DNA of 64,000 nt from Pseudomonas putida (GCF_004357765.1 NZ_SMTE01000016.1:53822-117821); one strand, 5' to 3'. Numbered from the stretch's first letter, positions 9,334-18,009 are shown. Notes: generated from the sequence alone by a model not told the origin. Program-made: numbers and translations.

Positions 9334-10638
9334 ATGAAGCCAGACGCTTCGTCCCAGCCGCGCCGTGCCGCTGCCGCCGCGTTCATCGGTACCATGATCG
9401 AATGGTATGACTTCTACATCTACGCCACCGCCGCCGCCTTGGTGTTCGGCGCCTTGTTCTTCCCCTCGGACGACAGCCTGTTCAGCACCATGGCGGCATT
9501 CGGTACCTTCGCTGTGGGCTTCTTCGCCCGCCCGTTGGGGGGCATCATCTTCGGCCACGTGGGCGACCGTATCGGGCGCAAGAAGTCCCTGGTCATCACC
9601 CTGCTGATGATGGGCGTGGTCACCGTGTGCATCGGCTTACTGCCGACCTACGCGCAGATCGGCGCCACCGCGCCGGTGCTGTTGATTCTCCTGCGCATCG
9701 TCCAGGGCATCGCCGTGGGCGGGGAGTGGGGTGGGGCGGTGCTGATGGCCGGTGAACACGCGCCCAAAGGCCGTCGGACCTTCTTCGCCTCGTTCGCCCA
9801 ACTGGGCAGCCCGGCGGGCCTGATCCTGTCGCTGCTGGCCTTCGGCGCGGTGACCCGCCTGCCGGAAGCCGAGCTGATGAGTTGGGGCTGGCGCGTGCCG
9901 TTCCTGGCCAGCGCCTTGTTATTGCTAGTCGGCCTGGCGATCCGCCTGGGCGTCAATGAATCCCCTGAGTTCCTCGCCAGCCGCGAGGCCGCGCACAAGG
10001 CCCAGCGCCAGGAGCAGGCGCCGGTGTTCGAGGTGCTGCGCAGCGCCTGGCGTCCGCTGCTGTTGTGCATCGGGGCCAATACCCTGGGCATCGCCGGGGT
10101 CTATTTCACCAATACCTTCATGATCAGCTACACCACCCAGCAATTGCACCTGGAGCGCTCACTGATCCTCGAATGCCTGTTCTTCGTGGCGATCATCCAG
10201 TTCTGCGTCCAGCCGCTGGCCGCCTGGTGCTCGGAAAAACTCGGCGCCACACGCTTTCTGGCATGGGTGGCGGTGCTGGCAATGGCCTCGCCGTATCCGA
10301 TGTTCGTCCTGGTCAGCAGCGGTGAAGGGCCGATGATCGTGCTCGGCATTGCCTTGGCAGCAGCGTGCATGGCGTCGTTCTACGCCGTGATCGCCGGTTA
10401 CGTCAGCGGCATGTTCGCTACCCGCGTGCGCTACACCGCTATTTCCCTGGCCTATCAGGTGTGCGGCGCGATCGCCGGGGGCCTGACCCCGCTGATCGGT
10501 ACCTGGCTCGCCCACAGCTTCGTCGGCCAGTGGTGGCCGATGGCGCTGTTCTACACGCTGATTGCCAGCATCTCGCTGGTCTGTGTGCTGGCCCTGGCGC
10601 GCCAGCATGCCCACAGTCAACGCCTGGAGCTGGCCTGA
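9334..10638 (+). CDS. MHS-family MFS metabolite:proton symporter
   Basis: This 434-residue, 12-helix transporter belongs to the metabolite:H+ symporter branch (ShiA/ProP/KgtP relatives). Marks are GTMIEWYDFYIYATAAALVF at residues 16-35, GDRIGRKKSLVITLLMMG near 85 and RIVQGIAVGGEWGGAVLMAGE near 125. The ATG at 9334 has AAGGAG 6 nt upstream; the open frame back to 9184 has no better start. It is first in an operon with an amidohydrolase and a deacetylase, so it probably imports their acylated or ureido substrate. Confidence 0.92.
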   Translation: MKPDASSQPRRAAAAAFIGTMIEWYDFYIYATAAALVFGALFFPSDDSLFSTMAAFGTFAVGFFARPLGGIIFGHVGDRIGRKKSLVITLLMMGVVTVCIGLLPTYAQIGATAPVLLILLRIVQGIAVGGEWGGAVLMAGEHAPKGRRTFFASFAQLGSPAGLILSLLAFGAVTRLPEAELMSWGWRVPFLASALLLLVGLAIRLGVNESPEFLASREAAHKAQRQEQAPVFEVLRSAWRPLLLCIGANTLGIAGVYFTNTFMISYTTQQLHLERSLILECLFFVAIIQFCVQPLAAWCSEKLGATRFLAWVAVLAMASPYPMFVLVSSGEGPMIVLGIALAAACMASFYAVIAGYVSGMFATRVRYTAISLAYQVCGAIAGGLTPLIGTWLAHSFVGQWWPMALFYTLIASISLVCVLALARQHAHSQRLELA

Positions 10639-10666
10639 TCCAGCCCCGTTCAAGGAGACCCCATCG

Positions 10667-11908
10667 ATGTTGAAAAGCAACGGCGACCGCCTCTGGGCGA
10701 GCCTCATGGCCATGGCCGAAGTGGGCGCTACCGCCCGTGGCGGCAGCTGCCGCCTGGCGCTCAGCGACGAAGACAAGGCTGGCCGCGAGCTGTTCAGCCA
10801 CTGGTGCCGCGAAGCGGGGCTCAGCCTGTCGGTGGATGCCATCGGCAACCTGTTCGCCCGCCGAGCCGGTAGCGACCCTGACGCCGCCCCGGTGATGATC
10901 GGCAGCCACCTCGACACCCAGCCCGAAGGCGGTCGTTTCGATGGTGTCTACGGCGTACTGGCCGGCCTGGAGGTGGTGCGCCGCCTCAACGACCTTGGCA
11001 TCGCCACCCGCAAGCCGCTGGAAATCGCGGTGTGGACCAACGAAGAGGGTGCACGTTTCACCCCGGCCATGTTCGGCTCGGCGGTGTTCACCGGCAGCCT
11101 CGGCCTGGAGCAGGCCTTGGCGATTCGTGATGCTGATGGCATCAGTGTCGCCGACGAGCTGCAGCGCACCGGTTACGCCGGTGATCGCCCACTGGGCGGC
11201 CAGGTCGATGCCTACTTCGAGGCGCATATCGAGCAGGGCCCGATCCTCGAAGACAACGCCACGTCGATCGGTGTGGTCAGCGGCGGCCAGGCCATTCGTT
11301 GGCTCGACGTGAGCGTCGAAGGTATGGCCGCCCATGCCGGTACCACCCCGATGGCACTGCGCAAGGATGCCCTGTACGGCGCTGCACAGATGATCCAGGC
11401 GGTGGAGCGACTGGCCGCCGACTTCGCCCCGCAGGGCCTGACCACGGTGGGCGAGCTGTCGATCGCCAAGTCCTCGCGCAACACCATCCCTGGCCAATTG
11501 CGCTTCACCGTGGACCTGCGCCATCACCGCGACGAGGCTATCGAGGCGATGGAGCGTGAGCTGGATCAGGCGCTGCAAACGATCGCCAGCGAGCGAGGCC
11601 TGCAGGTGCGCATCGAGCGTCATTGGGTCAGCCCGGCGACACCGTTCGATGCCGACTGCGTGGCGGCGGTGCAGCAGGCCGTCGACGGCTTGGGCTACAG
11701 TCAGCAGCGCATCGTCAGCGGAGCCGGCCACGACGCCATCCTGCTTGCCCGCTACTGCCCGACGGCGATGGTGTTCATCCCTTGCGTCGGCGGCCTGAGC
11801 CACAACGAAGCCGAAGACGTCCTGCAAGACGATGCCCGCCAGGGCGCCGATGTATTGCTCAATGCCGTGCTGGCCCGCGCTGGCCAAGTCGAACGAGGAG
11901 ATGCCTGA
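10667..11908 (+). CDS. M20 amidase, hydantoinase/carbamoylase family
   Basis: This 413-residue zinc hydrolase has the N-carbamoyl-L-amino-acid hydrolase/allantoate amidohydrolase pattern: metal ligands in GSHLDTQPEGGRFDGVYGVL near residue 80, the catalytic pair in NEEGARFTPAMFGS near 125, HIEQGPILED near 187, and a late ligand region in CVGGLSHNEAED near 375. It should cleave an N-carbamoyl or related amide bond in the cytosol. AGGAG lies 11 nt before ATG 10667. Its stop overlaps the next start (TGATG), so it is coupled to the deacetylase. The exact substrate cannot be told. Confidence 0.9.
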   Translation: MLKSNGDRLWASLMAMAEVGATARGGSCRLALSDEDKAGRELFSHWCREAGLSLSVDAIGNLFARRAGSDPDAAPVMIGSHLDTQPEGGRFDGVYGVLAGLEVVRRLNDLGIATRKPLEIAVWTNEEGARFTPAMFGSAVFTGSLGLEQALAIRDADGISVADELQRTGYAGDRPLGGQVDAYFEAHIEQGPILEDNATSIGVVSGGQAIRWLDVSVEGMAAHAGTTPMALRKDALYGAAQMIQAVERLAADFAPQGLTTVGELSIAKSSRNTIPGQLRFTVDLRHHRDEAIEAMERELDQALQTIASERGLQVRIERHWVSPATPFDADCVAAVQQAVDGLGYSQQRIVSGAGHDAILLARYCPTAMVFIPCVGGLSHNEAEDVLQDDARQGADVLLNAVLARAGQVERGDA

Positions 11909-12933
11909 TGCGTTGCTACTTCCACCCCGAACAGCTGCTGCACCACCCACGCAGCTACTATTCGCGCGGCGCCATGCGCACCCCCCAGGAAGTCCCGGAG
12001 CGTGCCCAGCGCCTGCTGCAGGCGGCCAAGGACCTCGGCATGGACATTCGTCAGCCCGAAGACGCCGGTCTCGCGCCGCTCAAGGCCGTACACGGCGAAG
12101 CCTACCTGACCTTCCTCGAAGAAGCCCATGCACGCTGGAAGGAAGTGCCCGAAGACTGGGGCGACGAAGTGATGTCGAACATCTTCGTGCGTGAGCCCAA
12201 CGCCCTGCGCGGCATTCTTGCCCAGGCCGGGCGCTACCTGGCCGATGGCAGTTGCCCGATTGGCGAAAACACCTGGCGGTCGGCCTACTGGTCGGCGCAG
12301 AGCGCGGTGGCCGCTGCCAAGGCGATCCTCGACGGCGAACCGGCCGCCTACGCCCTGTGTCGCCCCCCAGGTCACCATGCGCGCTTCGATGCCGCCGGTG
12401 GCTTCTGCTACCTCAACAGCGCCGCGGTGGCCGCGCAAGTGCTGCGCGGCCGTTATGGCCGGGTGGCGATTCTCGACACCGACATGCACCACGGTCAGGG
12501 TATCCAAGAGATTTTCTACGATCGCAACGACGTGCTGTACGTCTCGACCCATGGCGACCCGACCAACTTCTATCCCGGCGTGGCGGGATACGAGGATGAG
12601 CGCGGCGTTGGGGCGGGGGAGGGTTACAACATCAACCTGCCGATGCCCCATGGCGCCAGCGAGGCCGACTTCCTGGCGCAGTTGGATGTGGCCCTGGCGG
12701 CTGTGAAGGACTTCGGCGCCGAGGTGCTGGTGCTGTCGCTGGGCTTCGACATCTACGAGCTGGATCCGCAGACCAAGGTGGCGGTGACCACAGAAGGGTT
12801 CGCCATGCTGGGCGAGCGTATTCGCGGCTTGGGCCTGCCGTGTCTGATCGTGCAGGAGGGCGGGTATCACCTGGAGAGCCTGGAGAGGAATGCGCAGGCG
12901 TTCTTTGCGCAGCCGGCGGATTGGCATCGGTAG
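11908..12933 (+). CDS. Histone-deacetylase-family enzyme, acetylpolyamine amidohydrolase-like
   Basis: This 341-residue protein has the complete class II deacetylase active site: PPGHHARFDAAGGFCYLN near residue 155 (paired His), ILDTDMHHGQG near 190 (zinc Asp and His), LSLGFDIYELDP near 272 (zinc Asp) and QEGGYH near 315 (transition-state Tyr). Length and the N-terminal MRCYFHPEQLLHHP resemble bacterial acetylpolyamine amidohydrolases. It would release acetate from N-acetylated amines. Translational coupling to the M20 hydrolase suggests two successive N-deacylation steps on an imported compound, which is an inference. Confidence 0.9.
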   Translation: MRCYFHPEQLLHHPRSYYSRGAMRTPQEVPERAQRLLQAAKDLGMDIRQPEDAGLAPLKAVHGEAYLTFLEEAHARWKEVPEDWGDEVMSNIFVREPNALRGILAQAGRYLADGSCPIGENTWRSAYWSAQSAVAAAKAILDGEPAAYALCRPPGHHARFDAAGGFCYLNSAAVAAQVLRGRYGRVAILDTDMHHGQGIQEIFYDRNDVLYVSTHGDPTNFYPGVAGYEDERGVGAGEGYNINLPMPHGASEADFLAQLDVALAAVKDFGAEVLVLSLGFDIYELDPQTKVAVTTEGFAMLGERIRGLGLPCLIVQEGGYHLESLERNAQAFFAQPADWHR

Positions 12934-12950
12934 CGTCCAGCTCTGGTCGC

Positions 12951-13631
12951 TTAAAGCGGACTCGAGACTTGGCCCACTGTGTGTTGATTCACTGTATGCC
13001 CGCCCTTACCAAAGAACGCGCGCACCTGGCGATAGGCTGTTTCTCTTCCGGAAGTCAGTGACTCCACCCCCTTGGCCGTACCTTCAACGGTGAAGTAATA
13101 CACCTCATTGAGGCCGATGGTGGCGAGCACTGCGGACAGGTAAGGGCGTAGAAAGTCGGGTTGACGGGAGATGTAGCCACCGCTGGCTATAGCGACGTAA
13201 ACAGGACGATCAGCCAGTGTGCCGACTTTGCCTTGGGCCGTGCCCAGGAAGGTTTTGCCCACACGTACCACCTGGTCGATCCACGCCTTCAGTGGCGACG
13301 GTACGCTGTAGTTGTGCATCGGAGTGGCGATCAACAGTACGTCGCATGCCTGCAGTTGGTCGATCAATTCGTCGGAACGCTTCAATGTACCATCCTGCCC
13401 ATTGGCTCCAACCCCGAGCCGATTGGCCAAGGCCTGGGCGTAAGGCGCATCGACGGGGGCCAAGGTGGTGAGGTCTAGATTGGACAACTGAATACCCCGT
13501 CTGCCGGCCTGACAAGCTAGGGCAAACAGGATCTGCTGGGACAGTTTCAGACTTTCCGAAGCGTCTGCATTGGGGCTGGCGACCAGGCGAAGAATGCGCA
13601 AAGGAGCAAAGGACTGTTGAGACGACGTCAT
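12951..13631 (-). CDS. FMN-dependent NADH-azoreductase / flavodoxin-fold quinone reductase
   Basis: This 226-residue protein has the flavodoxin-like fold of AzoR enzymes: LRILRLVASPNADASESLKL near residue 11 (FMN phosphate loop), IATPMHNYSVPSPLKAWID near 98 and ASGGYIS near 148. Family members reduce quinones, azo compounds and nitroaromatics with two electrons from NADH. The N-terminus runs about 10 residues longer than the E. coli enzyme. It ends only 17 bp from the deacetylase gene on the other strand. A GNAT gene lies just upstream in the same orientation. Confidence 0.88.
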   Translation of the reverse strand: MTSSQQSFAPLRILRLVASPNADASESLKLSQQILFALACQAGRRGIQLSNLDLTTLAPVDAPYAQALANRLGVGANGQDGTLKRSDELIDQLQACDVLLIATPMHNYSVPSPLKAWIDQVVRVGKTFLGTAQGKVGTLADRPVYVAIASGGYISRQPDFLRPYLSAVLATIGLNEVYYFTVEGTAKGVESLTSGRETAYRQVRAFFGKGGHTVNQHTVGQVSSPL

Positions 13632-13661
13632 GATGTTTGTCTCCTGGGAAGTGTGTGCGGG

Positions 13662-14144
13662 TTATGGCGTATCGAACTGCTTTTGAAAGCGCAGCGCACC
13701 AGTGAGCAGGCCTTCACGGAAGTAGAATCGTTGCGCGCGGGCGTTGGCCAAGCCCGTGTCCAGCACCAGGCGTGCGCAACCGCTGGCGCGGGCCAGTCGC
13801 TCCAAGGCTTGCAATAAGCGCGAACCCCACTGGCCACCCCGCTGAGCTGCAGCGGTTACAAGATCATCGACATACAGGAAGCTGCCGTAGACCAGGTTTT
13901 CTTGGAGACGGTAACCCGCCAGTGCCACGAGAACGCCTGAGTCGTAGGCGCCAATCAGACGATAGCCATTGAGGCTCATACGCTCGATGCGGCTGAGGAA
14001 GTCGGCTTCGCTCGTCAGATGAGGGCGCAATTGCTGCATGATCGGGAATGCGCTGCGCAGGTCATGGGTACTGTCCAGGGGGCGCAGGGCCGTGTCGGCC
14101 AGGTCGAGCATGCTTGGCACGTAGTTGTGCAAAGTGAATGTCAT
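13662..14144 (-). CDS. GNAT-family N-acetyltransferase
   Basis: This 160-residue protein has a GNAT fold: GYRLIGAYDSGVLVALAGYR near residue 59 (strands 2-3), the acetyl-CoA loop QRGGQWGSRLLQALE near 101 and the C-terminal LVLDTGLANARAQRFYFREG near 125. The last strand pair is normal for amino-group acetyltransferases. It is divergent from the MocR regulator gene across an 89-bp gap with a candidate operator. The substrate is unknown. Confidence 0.87.
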   Translation of the reverse strand: MTFTLHNYVPSMLDLADTALRPLDSTHDLRSAFPIMQQLRPHLTSEADFLSRIERMSLNGYRLIGAYDSGVLVALAGYRLQENLVYGSFLYVDDLVTAAAQRGGQWGSRLLQALERLARASGCARLVLDTGLANARAQRFYFREGLLTGALRFQKQFDTP

Positions 14145-14174
14145 GGGTTGGCTCCAATGTGTGGGTGATGGCGC

Positions 14175-14202
14175 TATAGTGGACTACCGTTGACCCACTT
14201 GA
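14175..14202. promoter_or_regulatory. Candidate MocR operator between GNAT and mocR-like genes
   Basis: The gap contains AGTGG and CCCACT boxes (TATAGTGGACTACC ... TTGACCCACTTG). A related arrangement is seen in reverse at 16156-16187, upstream of the AhpD-like gene. MocR regulators usually bind paired short repeats near their own promoter, so these boxes are the best candidate site. The match is by eye only. Confidence 0.4.
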
Positions 14203-14233
14203 TTGAGCCAAGAAACAGGATATGAACTAGGCC

Positions 14234-15670
14234 ATGACGACTTCGCCCAAGCCGCCTTTCACTCCGTTGGAAGAGCAACCCGGCGTGCCTTTGTATCGTC
14301 AACTCTACGACCGCGTGCTGGCTGCCATTGCCGCTGGGACTCTTTCCCCCGGCGACCGCTTGCCGTCGGCGCGCGCCATGGCCAAGGATCTGGGAGTGGC
14401 CCGTGGCACCATCGAACTCGCCTATTCGCTGCTGGCCAGCGAGGGTTACCTCCTGGCGCTTGGGCAGAAAGGCACCGTGGTCAATCCCGATTTGCAGAGG
14501 CCCGCGTCGGCGGCCACCGTATTACCAAGCAGCAGCCAGGTGATCGAAGACTCCCCTGATTCGCTCTGGCGTCCACCCCAGCTTTTGCCTTTCCAGATGG
14601 GAGTGCCGGCACTGGATGCTTTTCCGCGCAAGATATGGGCGCGCCTCGGTGCTCGCTATCTACGCGGGATGGGTCTGGCAGATCTGGACTATCCGGCACC
14701 CCATGGCTTGGCGGCGCTGCGCAGCGCCATCGCGTCTTATCTGCATGTGTCCCGAGGTATCGATTGCGGCGCCCATCAGGTATTTATCACGAGCGGTTGG
14801 CGCAATAGCCTGGCGCTGATCGCTCATACTTTGCTGCAGCCGGGCGAGCGCGCCTGGGTGGAGGACCCAGGTTATCCCACCACGCGGCAAGTACTTCGCC
14901 AGTTCGGCTTGGAACTGGAAGCGGTGCCGGTGGATACCGATGGCATGAATGTGGAACAGGCCATCGCTGGTGCTCGGCCTGCTCAGGTCGCCATGGTGAC
15001 ACCGGGTCATCAGAGCCCGCTCTCCATGGCTTTGTCGCTACCGCGCCGACAGCTGCTGCTGGATTGGGCCGCCCGCACCGGTGGGTGGATTGTCGAGGAC
15101 GATTACGATGGTGAGTATCGCTACGTGAGCCGTCCACTGCCAGCGCTGGCCAGCCTGGATCGTCATGGGCGAGTGCTGTATGCCGGAACCTTCAGCAAAG
15201 TGCTGTTTCCCGGTATTCGCCTGGCGTATTTGGTGGTGCCTCAAGCGCACGTGGCAGCGTTCGAGCGCGTCGGCCGAGCCTTGTTCTCTGCCGGGTCCCC
15301 GTCAATTACCCAGGCCTTGGTGGCGGAGTTCGTAGCCGAGGGACACTTCACTCGGCATATCCAGCGTATGCGCCGGCTTTATAACGAGAGACGGGCACTG
15401 ACCATCGATGCACTGGAGCGGCATTTGCCTGACGGTCTGCAGGTGGACCGCTCGCCAGGCGGCATGCACCTGGTGCTGCGCTTGCCGGACCATATCAGCG
15501 ACACTGCCCTGGCTAAGCAGGTGCTGGCCAAGGGCATGTCGGTACAGGCGTTATCGGCCTGGGCTGCCTCATCGCAGCGTCAGTCGGGTCTGCTTCTGAG
15601 CTTCACCAACTGCGCCACGACTGCTCCAGGCGAGCAGCTTGGCGCGTTGATCGGCAAGTTGCTCAGTTGA
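14234..15670 (+). CDS. MocR-family regulator (GntR HTH fused to aminotransferase-like domain)
   Basis: This 478-residue protein has a GntR winged HTH at residues 15-85 (PLYRQLYDRVLAAIAAG, DLGVARGTIELAYSLLASEG). A linker leads to a fold-type I aminotransferase domain with EDPGYPTTR near 212, the PLP-contact EDDYDGEYRY near 290 and the PLP-lysine motif GTFSKVLFPGIRLAYL near 317. MocR proteins sense PLP or amino compounds. It is divergent from the GNAT and azoreductase genes and convergent (8-nt overlap) with the AhpD-like gene, all of which it may control. Confidence 0.93.
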   Translation: MTTSPKPPFTPLEEQPGVPLYRQLYDRVLAAIAAGTLSPGDRLPSARAMAKDLGVARGTIELAYSLLASEGYLLALGQKGTVVNPDLQRPASAATVLPSSSQVIEDSPDSLWRPPQLLPFQMGVPALDAFPRKIWARLGARYLRGMGLADLDYPAPHGLAALRSAIASYLHVSRGIDCGAHQVFITSGWRNSLALIAHTLLQPGERAWVEDPGYPTTRQVLRQFGLELEAVPVDTDGMNVEQAIAGARPAQVAMVTPGHQSPLSMALSLPRRQLLLDWAARTGGWIVEDDYDGEYRYVSRPLPALASLDRHGRVLYAGTFSKVLFPGIRLAYLVVPQAHVAAFERVGRALFSAGSPSITQALVAEFVAEGHFTRHIQRMRRLYNERRALTIDALERHLPDGLQVDRSPGGMHLVLRLPDHISDTALAKQVLAKGMSVQALSAWAASSQRQSGLLLSFTNCATTAPGEQLGALIGKLLS

Positions 15671-16142
15671 GATTGGCCTTGTTCAAGCCGAACATGTCAT
15701 CTGATGAACCCGGGATTGCCTGAAACGCCACATTGAGGCGATTCCAGCCATTGATGGCGACAATCAGGAACGACAGGTCCGACAGTTCCTCGTCGGAAAA
15801 CTGCTCGCGCGTGCTTGCATACAGGTCGCTGGAAATACCATGAGGCGGCAGTTGGGTAAGGGCCTCAGTCCATTCCAGCGCCGCCCGCTCTTTTGGCGAA
15901 AACAACTGCGACTCACGCCAAACGGCGACGTGGTGAAGACGCAGCTCGCGCTCGCCATGGATCTTCGCCTCTTTCACATGCATATCCACGCAGAATGCAC
16001 AGCCGTTGAGCTGCGAAGCCCGTAGCATGATCAGGTGGGCAAGATCGGCCAGTACCGGCTTCTTGCTCAGTTGCAAGGTTAGCTCCACCAGTTTGTTGGA
16101 CGCTTGGGGAGACAGCGTGAAGTAATCAAGGCGATTGTTCAT
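15663..16142 (-). CDS. AhpD/carboxymuconolactone-decarboxylase-family protein
   Basis: This 159-residue, all-helical protein has the AhpD redox centre: LNGCAFCVDMHVKEAK near residue 50, giving CxxC followed by the conserved His. Such small proteins act as peroxidase-like thiol reductants. The 3' end overlaps the mocR-like gene by 8 nt on the opposite strand. Its promoter carries boxes resembling those upstream of the MocR gene, suggesting shared control in response to redox or electrophile stress. Confidence 0.9.
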   Translation of the reverse strand: MNNRLDYFTLSPQASNKLVELTLQLSKKPVLADLAHLIMLRASQLNGCAFCVDMHVKEAKIHGERELRLHHVAVWRESQLFSPKERAALEWTEALTQLPPHGISSDLYASTREQFSDEELSDLSFLIVAINGWNRLNVAFQAIPGSSDDMFGLNKANLN

Positions 16143-16155
16143 GGCGATTGACTCG

Positions 16156-16187
16156 TAGTGGGTTAGTGGTTGTCGGAGCCCACTGTA
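16156..16187. promoter_or_regulatory. Candidate MocR operator upstream of the AhpD-like gene
   Basis: On the minus strand the region reads TACAGTGGGCTCC, then CCACTAACCCACTA, repeating AGTGG and CCCACT boxes. The first 13 nt match the 14175 site at 10 positions. The position just upstream of the AhpD-like start fits an operator. Confidence 0.35.
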
Positions 16188-16345
16188 GCTACGCTTGGAC
16201 TAGTCACATAGGGCCAAGATGGTGATTTCGAACTGAGCCATGTCTGTATCGAGGGACGCCACTATCATCCACCGAGCGATAGGGCCGAAGGGTGCAGTAG
16301 GCTGTTTTGACCCTCCGCGCGAGGGAAGCTATTGGGCCAGGAAGT

Positions 16346-16372
16346 GAATGGGACAGATTTTTTTCAGCTATT
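16346..16372 (-). repeat. Half of a dispersed GGGACAGATTTATTT-type repeat
   Basis: Read on the minus strand this is TAGCTGAAAAAAATCTGTCCC. It matches the plus-strand copy at 18010-18043 (TAGCTAAGAATAAATCTGTC) and one arm of the complete palindromic copy at 41053-41112. Elements of this look are common between Pseudomonas genes. Here the two halves lie in opposite orientation around the LprI-like and EAL genes. The rest of the gap 16143-16424 shows no coding signal. Confidence 0.55.
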
Positions 16373-16424
16373 GAGCACAGAGCTAGACTGAGCCCAGTGT
16401 TCCTAATCGCTAATGGTGGCTCCC

Positions 16425-17006
16425 ATGAAGCACTGGCTTCCCCTGCTACTCACCCTGCCTCTGTCGCACGCCCAAGCTGCGGGACCTGCTTTCAACTGCG
16501 CTCAGGTCGAGGCCGGCAGCATCGAACAACAGATCTGCCAAAGCGAGCCGCTCTCGGCACTGGATCGGCAAATGGCCGAGGTCTACACAGCCGCGCAGCA
16601 GAAGGCCGGCAATGAACATCCGCCGGTGCTCAAGGCCGAGCAACGGGGCTGGATCAAGGGGCGCAACGATTGTTGGAAAAGCGCGGATCCGCCCACGTGC
16701 ATCGCCGATAGCTACCGCATGCGCATCGCCGAACTGCAGGCCCGCTATCGGCTGGTCGAGGCCACCGGCCCGGTGTTCTACCAGTGTGACGGCAACCCAG
16801 CCAAGGAAGTGGTTGCCAGCTTCTTCCGCACCGAGCCGGCCACGGCCATCGTCGAGTTCGGTGACCGCAGTTCGTTGATGTACAGACAGCAGGCCGCCAG
16901 CGGCGCGCGCTACCAGGGACAAAATGAGAGTTTATGGGAGCACCATGGCGAGGCCACCGTGGTGTGGGGCTATCAGGCTGCGGAAATGCACTGCACAGCG
17001 CGTTGA
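16425..17006 (+). CDS. Secreted LprI-type protein with MliC-like C-terminal domain
   Basis: This 193-residue protein has a signal peptide (MKHWLPLLLTLPLSHAQAAG). An LprI/DUF1311 domain with paired cysteines follows at about 22-110 (FNCAQVEAGSIEQQICQSE, GWIKGRNDCWK, PTCIADSY). The C-terminal domain (about 118-193, VFYQCDGNPAKEVVASFF ... AEMHC) resembles the MliC/PliC inhibitor of c-type lysozyme. The ATG at 16425 follows GGTGG and begins the signal peptide, so it is preferred to 16413. A role in protecting peptidoglycan in the periplasm is likely by family, not shown. Confidence 0.82.
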   Translation: MKHWLPLLLTLPLSHAQAAGPAFNCAQVEAGSIEQQICQSEPLSALDRQMAEVYTAAQQKAGNEHPPVLKAEQRGWIKGRNDCWKSADPPTCIADSYRMRIAELQARYRLVEATGPVFYQCDGNPAKEVVASFFRTEPATAIVEFGDRSSLMYRQQAASGARYQGQNESLWEHHGEATVVWGYQAAEMHCTAR

Positions 17007-17174
17007 TAGCCAACGGACGGAACGACCCGACTGCAGGATGAAACCCGCGAGAAGCTGTGCAGCCAGTCGCAACACTCGGCACCTGAGCGTAAGCGAGACA
17101 AGTCGGGATAGATTGGCTATTGGTGGCTGTCCAAGCATTCTAACCCCCCTGTTTATCTACCTCGGCGATAACCT

Positions 17175-17993
17175 ATGAGCAAGCCTGTTTTCCCTAAGCC
17201 ATTTCAAGCCATTGGCTGCTCTCAATGTCGCGACATGGCCAGTCTGGGTTTCGAGATTACAATGGCCTTCCAGCCTATTATTCATGTCCCTTCAGGCAAA
17301 CCGTTCGCCTATGAAGCACTGGTTCGCGGTCTGAACGGTGAAAGTGCTGCGGACATTCTCGCCAAGGTGACACCCGACAATCTGTATCGCTTCGATCAGG
17401 CCTGTCGGGTGAAGGCCATCGAACAAGCAGCTGCGCTTGGCTTGGGATTGCACGAAGACTGTAAATTGAGCATCAATTTTCTGCCCAACGCCGTTTACCG
17501 TGCCAGCACCTGTATCCGAGCCACCTTAGAGGCCACGCAGACATTCGACTTCCCCGCCAATCGGCTTATGTTCGAAGTGACCGAAGGCGAGCGGATCGAA
17601 GATACCGAACATTTGAAAGCAATCTTCAACGAGTACGACCGACAGGGCTTCAGCACCGCGATAGATGATTTCGGCTCGGGTTACTCAGGGCTTAATCTAC
17701 TTGCAGAATTCCAGCCGGACGTACTCAAGCTGGATATGGCACTCACTCGGGGAATCAGCCAGGATCCGGTTCGCCAGGCCATTGTTGCCGGTATCGTCTT
17801 GGTAGCCGACCGGCTGGGCATCACGCTGATCGCCGAGGGGATCGAGACTGACGCTGAGTGCCAAGCACTGACGGCGCTGGGGATAGATCTGATGCAAGGA
17901 TATTTATTCGCCCGACCGCAGGTAAATGGATTGCCTTTGATCGAGCGGCTTGCTCCTTCTTGTACTGCCGGCACAACCTGTTCACCGCGCTGA
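17175..17993 (+). CDS. Standalone EAL-domain cyclic-di-GMP phosphodiesterase
   Basis: This 272-residue protein is essentially one EAL domain. All catalytic elements are visible: AYEALVRGLNGES near residue 49, INFLPNAVY near 100, FEVTEGERIED near 133, TAIDDFGSGYSGLNLL near 159 (metal-binding DD), DVLKLDM near 182 and LIAEGIETDAECQ near 218. It should hydrolyse c-di-GMP to pGpG. The N-terminal CSQC near residue 15 is an unusual extra Cys pair that could sense metal or redox state. No membrane or sensor domain is present. Confidence 0.9.
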   Translation: MSKPVFPKPFQAIGCSQCRDMASLGFEITMAFQPIIHVPSGKPFAYEALVRGLNGESAADILAKVTPDNLYRFDQACRVKAIEQAAALGLGLHEDCKLSINFLPNAVYRASTCIRATLEATQTFDFPANRLMFEVTEGERIEDTEHLKAIFNEYDRQGFSTAIDDFGSGYSGLNLLAEFQPDVLKLDMALTRGISQDPVRQAIVAGIVLVADRLGITLIAEGIETDAECQALTALGIDLMQGYLFARPQVNGLPLIERLAPSCTAGTTCSPR

Positions 17994-18009
17994 GCGACAA
18001 TAAACGTAT

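Noticed and set aside
10439-11950. A 503-codon minus-strand frame opposite the M20 hydrolase
   Set aside because: Shadow frame; the plus-strand gene has clear zinc-hydrolase motifs and overlaps its neighbours properly.
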